Shown: positions 5,230-11,143 of the stretch, piece by piece | Layout: the number at the start of each line of letters is the position of its first letter | Position numbering within the stretch: the first letter of the stretch is position 1 | From: Candidatus Kaiserbacteria bacterium | GTDB lineage: Bacteria; Patescibacteriota; Minisyncoccia; Phycocordibacterales; Phycocordibacteraceae | Length of the DNA: 11,143 nt | Direction: 5' to 3' | NCBI GenBank assembly: GCA_003230945.1 | Contig: QIHK01000069.1 | Span: 1 to 11,143 of the forward strand | Notes under the pieces: model-generated | What the model saw: the letters and a program-made list of their open reading frames with translations, nothing else | Databases searched by the model: none | What the model was told of the DNA's origin: nothing | Program-made: the position numbers and the translations under genes

Positions 5230-8200
5230 ATGTCGAAAAAAGAAAAAATTCAGAAGACGTTTGGCGCCTATCGTTCTCCATCAGTGCCGTTTCCTGATTT
5301 GGTGAGTCACCAACGAAGTTCATTTAATTGGCTTATAAAAAATGGGCTTAAAGAATTGCTTAATGAGTTCTCTCCAATTTCTGATTATTCTGGAAAGAAA
5401 TTTGATCTTATCTTTGAGGAATTTGAAATTGGTGAACCTAAATATGATGAGGCATACGCACGAGATAATATACTCACCTATGAAGCACCAGTAAAAGTGC
5501 GTGTGAAGCTTATAAATAAGACTTTTGGTTCTGAAAAGAGTCAGGAAATTTTTCTCGCGGATATACCAATGATGACACCGCATGGTTCATTCATTGTCTC
5601 AGGTGTTGAACGAGCTATTGTGCCACAGCTTGCTCGTTCATTCGGCGCCTTTTTTACCTCAGAACTTATTCGAGGTAAGCAATTCTTTGGTGCGAAGATT
5701 CTTCCATCTCGCGGAGTATGGATTGAAATTAGCTCAGAGGCAGATGGAGCAATTTTCGTGAAGATTGACCGTAAGCGAAAATTTCCCATCACACAACTTC
5801 TCACTGTCTTTGGTGCAGGAGTCGGTGAATCTATGCTCAAACATTTTGTTAAAAATGATTCCTCTCTTTCGGCAATTCAAGCGACGCTCGCTCATGATGA
5901 AGTAAAAACTGTTGAAGAAGCATATGTTGAAATTCATCGTCGTATGCGTGATGGTGATCTCGCTACTCCAGAAAATGCAAAGAATTTCGTTCAGTCACTT
6001 TTCTTATCGGAACGTTATGATCTTTCCAAAGTTGGTCGTCATCGACTGAATGCACGATTTGGACTTCCTACAACTCCAGGTGCTCTCAAAAAACGTACTC
6101 TTTCACTTCTTGATCTAACTAATATCGTTAATGAAATAGCGCATTTAAATGCCACACCGGATGCCACACCGGATGACATTGATCACCTCGGTTTTCGTCG
6201 AGTACGTTTTGTTGGCGAATTATTGCAAACACGCATGCGTGTTGGTATGAGTCGCATGAAGCGCAATACTCGCGATCGTATGAGTACGATTGAAAGTGAA
6301 ACAACCCTTCCAGTCGCTCTTATAAATCCACGACCATTTCAAGCAGCCGTTCGTGAATTCTTTACCGCAAACCAACTTTCGCAGTTTATGGATCAGCAGA
6401 ATATTCTTTCTGAACTTGAGAATATGCGTACTCTTTCTGCACTCGGTCCGGGTGGCTTAACACGTGAACGTGCTGGTTTTGAAGTACGTGATGTACACCC
6501 ATCACACTATGGGAGACTTTGCCCGATTCACACACCAGAAGGTCAGAATATTGGGCTCATTCTACGCCTCGCGATATATGCGCATACCAACGATTACGGT
6601 GTGCTTGAAACACCATATGTAAGGGTGAAAAAAGGCAAACTGACTGATGAGGTTGTTTATATTAATGCACTTGAAGAAGAGTCTGAAACTGTTGCACACG
6701 GCGCAACGAAGGTTGATGACAAAGGCATGATTGTGCCCGATTTGGTAGAGGTGCGTCGCAAAGGTGAACCAGCTATTGTGCCTAAAAATGAAGTGACCCT
6801 TATCGATTCGTCTACATATCAAATGTTTTCTATAGCAACGAATATGATTCCATTTGTGGGTCATGATGATGCAAACCGCGCACTTATGGGTTCAAACATG
6901 CAGAAACAAGCGACTCCGATTCTTATACCAGAGGAACCGCTTGTGGCCACTGGTATTGAAACTCATGCTGCAAAAAGCACTGGACGGCTTGTTATTGCAG
7001 AAGAGGCCGGAGAAGTGACGTATGTTGATGCTCGTTCAATTACGGTTACTGGTAAAGAGGGGAAAAAGACAGATTACCCTCTGCAAGGTCTCACTCAAAC
7101 CAACCAAAACTCAGCTTTTATGCAACGTCCGTCTGTACGTATGGGTGACAAAGTTAAAAAGAGTGAAGTCCTCGCCGATAACTCTTCAACCAACAACGGG
7201 CAACTCGCACTTGGTCAAAATGCTCGTGTTGCCTTTATGAGTTGGAATGGTGCGAACTATGAAGACGCTATTATTATTTCTGAACGTCTTGTGCAGGAAG
7301 CAAAGTTTACAAGTGTACATATCGAAGATTTTGATGCGGTTGTACGCGATACTAAGCTTGGTCCGGAAACAACGACACATGATATCCCAAATGTTGGTGA
7401 ACTCCGTCTTAAAAATCTCGATGAAGAAGGTGTTATTCGAATTGGTGCCGAAGTGCGCACTGGGGACATACTTGTCGGGAAAGTAACACCAAAAGGTGAG
7501 ACTCAGCTTACGCCAGAAGAACGCCTCTTGCGTTCCATTTTTGGTGATAAAGCAAAAGATGTTAAAGACACATCGTTACGTATGGGAGGAGGGAAACGTG
7601 GACGTGTTATCGGTGTGCGTGTCTTCTCTCGCGAGCACGGTGATCAACTTGACAGTGGCATTATAAAGAAAATTGTTGTCACGGTTGCGCAGGTACGTAA
7701 TGTATCAGTGGGCGATAAGCTTGCTGGTCGCCATGGTAATAAAGGGGTCATCTCGCGTGTGCTTCCTGTAGAGGATATGCCATACGACAAAGACGGGAAT
7801 CCAGTTGACGTCATTCTTACTCCACTGGGTGTACCAAGTCGTATGAACCTCGGTCAGATTCTTGAATTGCACCTCGGTCTTGCTGCCAATGCGCTCGGTT
7901 ATCAAGCAATAGTTCCTCCATTTGCTGGAGCGACCGTTGATGAAATTCGAGATGAGCTTGAAACTGCAGGATTCTCGAGAAGTGGAAAGATGCAACTTTA
8001 TGATGGACAAAGTGGTGATGCATTTGCACAGGAAGTTGCTGTTGGCTATATGTACATTCTTAAATTGCATCACATGGTGGAAGATAAAATCCACATGCGT
8101 AGCATTGGCCCGTACTCACTTATTACCCAGCAACCACTTGGTGGCAAGGCTCAAAATGGTGGCCAACGCTTTGGAGAGATGGAAGTATGGGCGCTTCTTG

Positions 8201-8409
8201 GATATGGAGCCGCTTATACTTTGCGGGAAATGCTTACAATTAAATCTGATGATATACAAGGTCGCTCTGCTGCCTTTGATGCCATTGTAAAAGGCGATCA
8301 TATCAGTCACACCGGCACGCCGGCTTCATTCTCGGTGCTTACGAATCAAATTCGCGGTCTTGCACTTGATGTGCAACCACTTAATCTTCCCGAAAAACCG
8401 GAAGCATAG
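5230..8409 (+). CDS. rpoB: DNA-directed RNA polymerase subunit beta
   Basis: The 1059-residue product is the beta subunit of RNA polymerase, forming one half of the catalytic cleft. It begins with KTFGAYRSPSVPFPDL and has the lobe motif DIPMMTPHGSFIVSGVER at about 111-128. The rifampicin region QLSQFMDQ...LSALGPGGLTRERAGF runs from 382 to 417. The catalytic-cleft lysines K830 and K838 lie in GDKLAGRHGNKG (828-839; E. coli K1065 and K1073), H948 matches E. coli H1237, and the C-terminal clamp motif GGQRFGEMEVWAL is intact. It is compact compared with E. coli (1342 aa) and B. subtilis (1193 aa), lacking the large E. coli insertions. Residues N398 and T401 replace the His and Arg found at E. coli 526 and 529, which suggests reduced rifampicin binding. 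The start matches the family; there is no Shine-Dalgarno. rpoC follows after 26 bases, so the two are co-transcribed. Usual upstream neighbours rplKAJL are absent. Confidence 0.98.
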   Translation: MSKKEKIQKTFGAYRSPSVPFPDLVSHQRSSFNWLIKNGLKELLNEFSPISDYSGKKFDLIFEEFEIGEPKYDEAYARDNILTYEAPVKVRVKLINKTFGSEKSQEIFLADIPMMTPHGSFIVSGVERAIVPQLARSFGAFFTSELIRGKQFFGAKILPSRGVWIEISSEADGAIFVKIDRKRKFPITQLLTVFGAGVGESMLKHFVKNDSSLSAIQATLAHDEVKTVEEAYVEIHRRMRDGDLATPENAKNFVQSLFLSERYDLSKVGRHRLNARFGLPTTPGALKKRTLSLLDLTNIVNEIAHLNATPDATPDDIDHLGFRRVRFVGELLQTRMRVGMSRMKRNTRDRMSTIESETTLPVALINPRPFQAAVREFFTANQLSQFMDQQNILSELENMRTLSALGPGGLTRERAGFEVRDVHPSHYGRLCPIHTPEGQNIGLILRLAIYAHTNDYGVLETPYVRVKKGKLTDEVVYINALEEESETVAHGATKVDDKGMIVPDLVEVRRKGEPAIVPKNEVTLIDSSTYQMFSIATNMIPFVGHDDANRALMGSNMQKQATPILIPEEPLVATGIETHAAKSTGRLVIAEEAGEVTYVDARSITVTGKEGKKTDYPLQGLTQTNQNSAFMQRPSVRMGDKVKKSEVLADNSSTNNGQLALGQNARVAFMSWNGANYEDAIIISERLVQEAKFTSVHIEDFDAVVRDTKLGPETTTHDIPNVGELRLKNLDEEGVIRIGAEVRTGDILVGKVTPKGETQLTPEERLLRSIFGDKAKDVKDTSLRMGGGKRGRVIGVRVFSREHGDQLDSGIIKKIVVTVAQVRNVSVGDKLAGRHGNKGVISRVLPVEDMPYDKDGNPVDVILTPLGVPSRMNLGQILELHLGLAANALGYQAIVPPFAGATVDEIRDELETAGFSRSGKMQLYDGQSGDAFAQEVAVGYMYILKLHHMVEDKIHMRSIGPYSLITQQPLGGKAQNGGQRFGEMEVWALLGYGAAYTLREMLTIKSDDIQGRSAAFDAIVKGDHISHTGTPASFSVLTNQIRGLALDVQPLNLPEKPEA
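6151..6174 (+). repeat. 12-base perfect tandem duplication inside rpoB
   Basis: The unit GCCACACCGGAT occurs twice in direct succession (6151-6162 and 6163-6174), encoding ATPD twice in the loop just before the conserved DIDHLG of the beta subunit. The duplication is in frame and lies where family members vary in length, so it is probably a recent replication-slippage event tolerated at the surface. Confidence 0.9.
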
Positions 8410-8435
8410 CTTTTATTACTTTTTCTTCTTGAACT

Positions 8436-11143
8436 ATGGCATTCACCCCACGTAAACTATTTTCGTCGAAAGATCAATGGAACGCACTCTCTCTTACCTT
8501 CGCGTCACCAGAGCGTATTCTTGAGTGGTCTTCGGGCGAAATTACAAAACCAGAAACTATCAATTATCGTACCCAGCGCTCGGAAAAGCACGGCCTCTTC
8601 GATGAAAAAATCTTTGGCCCAGAAAAGGACTATGAGTGTTATTGCGGAAAATATAAAGGTATTCGTTATAAAGGCATCATTTGTGACAAGTGTGGTGTTG
8701 AAATTACACGGAGCATCGTACGTCGTGAACGTATGGGTCACATAGAGCTCTGTACGCCAGTCGCGCATATTTGGTTTTTGCGTAGTGTGCCGAGTCGTAT
8801 GGCGCTCATTCTCGGTACCACGGCATCTGATATAGAAAAGGTTGTCTATTTTGCTGGTTATATCGTTACCAAAATTACCGAAGAAGAGAAGAAACGTCTT
8901 CTTGCTGAACTTGAGAGTGAATACAAATCTAAGTATAAGAATACACAAGATGATAAGGAGCGCGAAGCTCTTAAGGAGAAGATGACAATTACTAAGAAAG
9001 AGATTGAAGCAGTCATTGTCGGAAAAGTCCTTGACGAGATGGAATACCATCGTTACTCAGTGAAGTATGGAGGTCTCTTTGAAGCACGTATCGGTGCCGA
9101 AGCTATCTACGATATTTTTTGTTCACTTGATCTAAAAAAACTTGAAGCGGAACTTTCTGCTCGCTATGAACATGCTGGCGTTGCTGAGCGCACAAAGCTC
9201 GCAAAACGCCTCTCACTTCTTGCAGGTATGATTTCAGCTGGTATTCGTCCAGAATGGCTTTTCCTCACACGTATTCCTGTCATTCCGCCAGCACTTCGCC
9301 CAATGGTTGCTCTTGAAGGTGGCCGACACGCGACTTCAGATGTGAATGATCTTTACCGTCGAGTTATTAACCGTAATAACCGCCTCAAGAAACTTATTGA
9401 CATCCATGCGCCAGAAGTCATTTTGCGTAATGAGAAACGTATCTTGCAAGAAGCAGTCGACGCACTCCTTGATAACTCCATAAGGAAGGGGGGTGCCTCA
9501 GCTGGCGCTATGACACCCGCACAACGTCGTCCGCTTAAATCACTTGCTGATTATCTGAAAGGTAAACAAGGCTATTTCCGTCAGAACCTTCTTGGTAAAC
9601 GTGTTGATTATTCAGGTCGTTCAGTCATTGTGGTAGGTCCGGATCTTGAACTCGATGAATGTGGTCTACCAAAACATATGGCACTTGAACTCTTTCGTCC
9701 ATTTGTCATCGCTGGACTTCTCGCAAGTGAAATGGCATTTAATATCCGTGGTGCTGGACGTCTCATTGAGGACGGGGTATCGGAAGTATGGGAGATTCTC
9801 GAAGAAGCTATTAAAGGTAAATATGTACTTCTGAACCGCGCACCAACTCTTCATCGTCAGGGTATTCAGGCTTTTCGTCCGCGCCTTATTGAGGGAGACG
9901 CCATTCGTCTTCATCCGCTCGTATGTCCGGCATTCAATGCTGACTTTGACGGCGATCAGATGGCGGTACATGTACCTCTTTCTGAAGAAGCACAATGGGA
10001 AGCAAAGAATATTATGAGCGCAAATAAAAATATCTTGAAACCGGGGAGCGGTGCGCCAGTAATTGCAACTTCGCATGATATTTCGTTGGGAGTGTATTGG
10101 CTTACCAAGGCTCTCGAAGGCATGAAAGGTGAAGGACAATACTTTGCTTCACCAAATGCAGCAATCCTTGCTTATGACTATGACGCAATTGATATGCGCG
10201 CAAAAATTAATGTTATGTCAATATCAGACAAGCCGAAGTATGCACATTTCGAAGGGAAATCATTTGAAACAACTGTTGGGCGTCTTCTATTTAACACAGT
10301 TCTTCCAATAGACTATTCGTTCGTGAATGATGCGATTACGAAGAGAGTGCTTGGACGCATTGTGAACGACTGTATTACAATTTATGGTCTTGATGCTATT
10401 CCAGATATCGTAAATCGTATTAAAAAATTCGGATTCGACTATGCGACAAAATCCGGTATTACTTGGTCAGTAAGTGACGTGAGTGTTCCAGACGGAAAGG
10501 GAAAGGTTGTTGCTACTGCTCAAGAAAAGGTCTTGAAAATTGAGTCTGATTTCCGTGAAGGTTTATTGTCTGAAGAAGAAAAGCGACGTATGGCAATTGA
10601 AATTTGGCAAGGTTGTAAACAAGAAGTGGAAAAACTTATTGAAAAAAATCTTGATCCAAAAAGTCCAGTGTATGACATCATCAATTCAGGTTCACGCGGA
10701 AGCATGGGTAATCTTTCTCAGATGGTTGGCATGAAAGGACTTATTCAAAATACTGCCGGAGAGACCATTGAAATACCAATTATCTCGTCAATGATTGAAG
10801 GGCTTAATCCAGTCGAGTATTTCATGAGTACGCATGGTTCACGAAAAGGCCTTGCTGACACTGCGCTCGGTACCGCGAAAGCTGGTTACCTCACCCGTCG
10901 TCTCTTTGATGTTGCTCAGGATTCTATCATTGTCGAGAATGATTGCGGTACAAAACGCGGTATAAGTATCAACCGTTTGAGTGCCTCTGGTATCGAAATT
11001 AATTATGCTGATCTACTCGTGGGTCGTGTACTTGCAGAAGATGCTAAAGATCAAGATGGAACAACTCTTTTCAAAAAAGGACAGTACCTTACTTTTGAAG
11101 ATGCTGATGCACTAGCCTCAAGTAAAATTCAGAGTGTTATTGC
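8436..11143 (+). CDS. rpoC: DNA-directed RNA polymerase subunit beta' (3' truncated)
   Basis: The frame is open from ATG 8436 to the right edge, giving 902 codons of a protein usually of 1150-1400 aa. The first zinc site is C68, C70, C83 and C86 (ECYCGKYKG...CDKCGVE). The clamp and rudder region carries DLYRRVINRNNRLK, GKQGYFRQNLLGKRVDYSGRSV follows, and the catalytic magnesium site NADFDGDQMAVH has D503, D505 and D507. The bridge helix starts near residue 795 (YFMSTHGSRKGLADTALGTA). C837 in ENDCGT is the first ligand of the second zinc site; the trigger loop, remaining zinc ligands and jaw lie beyond the window. A charged insertion of about 41 residues relative to E. coli sits at about 150-195. 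The beta' subunit carries the active-site metal and pairs with beta; the gene follows rpoB by 26 bases. No Shine-Dalgarno is visible before the ATG, but the MAFTPRKLF start and SPERILEWSSGEI motif fit the family. Confidence 0.97.
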   Translation, partial: MAFTPRKLFSSKDQWNALSLTFASPERILEWSSGEITKPETINYRTQRSEKHGLFDEKIFGPEKDYECYCGKYKGIRYKGIICDKCGVEITRSIVRRERMGHIELCTPVAHIWFLRSVPSRMALILGTTASDIEKVVYFAGYIVTKITEEEKKRLLAELESEYKSKYKNTQDDKEREALKEKMTITKKEIEAVIVGKVLDEMEYHRYSVKYGGLFEARIGAEAIYDIFCSLDLKKLEAELSARYEHAGVAERTKLAKRLSLLAGMISAGIRPEWLFLTRIPVIPPALRPMVALEGGRHATSDVNDLYRRVINRNNRLKKLIDIHAPEVILRNEKRILQEAVDALLDNSIRKGGASAGAMTPAQRRPLKSLADYLKGKQGYFRQNLLGKRVDYSGRSVIVVGPDLELDECGLPKHMALELFRPFVIAGLLASEMAFNIRGAGRLIEDGVSEVWEILEEAIKGKYVLLNRAPTLHRQGIQAFRPRLIEGDAIRLHPLVCPAFNADFDGDQMAVHVPLSEEAQWEAKNIMSANKNILKPGSGAPVIATSHDISLGVYWLTKALEGMKGEGQYFASPNAAILAYDYDAIDMRAKINVMSISDKPKYAHFEGKSFETTVGRLLFNTVLPIDYSFVNDAITKRVLGRIVNDCITIYGLDAIPDIVNRIKKFGFDYATKSGITWSVSDVSVPDGKGKVVATAQEKVLKIESDFREGLLSEEEKRRMAIEIWQGCKQEVEKLIEKNLDPKSPVYDIINSGSRGSMGNLSQMVGMKGLIQNTAGETIEIPIISSMIEGLNPVEYFMSTHGSRKGLADTALGTAKAGYLTRRLFDVAQDSIIVENDCGTKRGISINRLSASGIEINYADLLVGRVLAEDAKDQDGTTLFKKGQYLTFEDADALASSKIQSVI

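Noticed and set aside
8505..9050. A 181-codon open frame on the minus strand opposite rpoC
   Set aside because: It lies entirely antisense to conserved rpoC codons including the zinc finger; its Phe/Leu/Thr-rich composition is what antisense reading of biased codons produces.
9666..10139. A 157-codon minus-strand frame opposite the rpoC active-site region
   Set aside because: It is fully antisense to the most conserved part of rpoC, resembles no protein family and has no promoter or ribosome binding site.
1..11143. Mobile elements, CRISPR arrays, prophage or defence genes
   Set aside because: Coding density is filled by conserved housekeeping genes; no transposase, integrase, long repeats or spaced direct repeats were seen.

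Overview
The window is housekeeping chromosomal DNA from a bacterium, GC roughly in the low forties percent by eye. The best guess is a Patescibacteria/CPR member of the Parcubacteria type; this is inference, not proof. Supporting signs are a compact RNA polymerase beta subunit of 1059 aa, a ribosomal protein S16 with a long disordered acidic tail, an rpsP-khpA-trmD cluster without rimM or rplS, rpoBC lying directly after trmD instead of after rplKAJL, a divergent short TrmD, an SMC C-terminus of the ITHNRETM type, and almost no Shine-Dalgarno sequences. No gene contains an in-frame TGA, so the standard bacterial code fits.

Layout: 1-1263 (+) is the C-terminal 420 codons of the condensin SMC, cut by the left edge. 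1272-3233 (-) is RNase R, convergent with smc and separated by 8 bases. A 102-base divergent spacer follows. Then, on the + strand, come rpsP (3336-3824), khpA (3871-4176) and trmD (4212-4883), a ribosome and tRNA maturation cluster. A 346-base gap (4884-5229) holds a perfect TATAAT box, several hairpins, a good intrinsic-terminator candidate and a possible promoter for rpoB. It could encode a small RNA or a leader of about 190 nt. rpoB (5230-8409) and rpoC (8436 to the right edge, 902 codons present) complete the window.

How the genes work together: RNase R, S16, KhpA and TrmD serve RNA turnover, small-subunit assembly, RNA binding and reading-frame maintenance. RpoB and RpoC form the catalytic core of transcription. 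SMC organises the chromosome.

Nothing here looks like a mobile element, a defence island, CRISPR or a new multi-gene system. The points worth a second look are natural substitutions in the rifampicin pocket of RpoB (equivalents of E. coli H526N and R529T), the uncharacterised structured gap before rpoB, the S16 tail, the altered SAM-knot and linker motifs of TrmD, a 41-residue charged insertion in RpoC, a possibly leaderless khpA promoter, and TAG as the stop of five of the six complete 3' ends.
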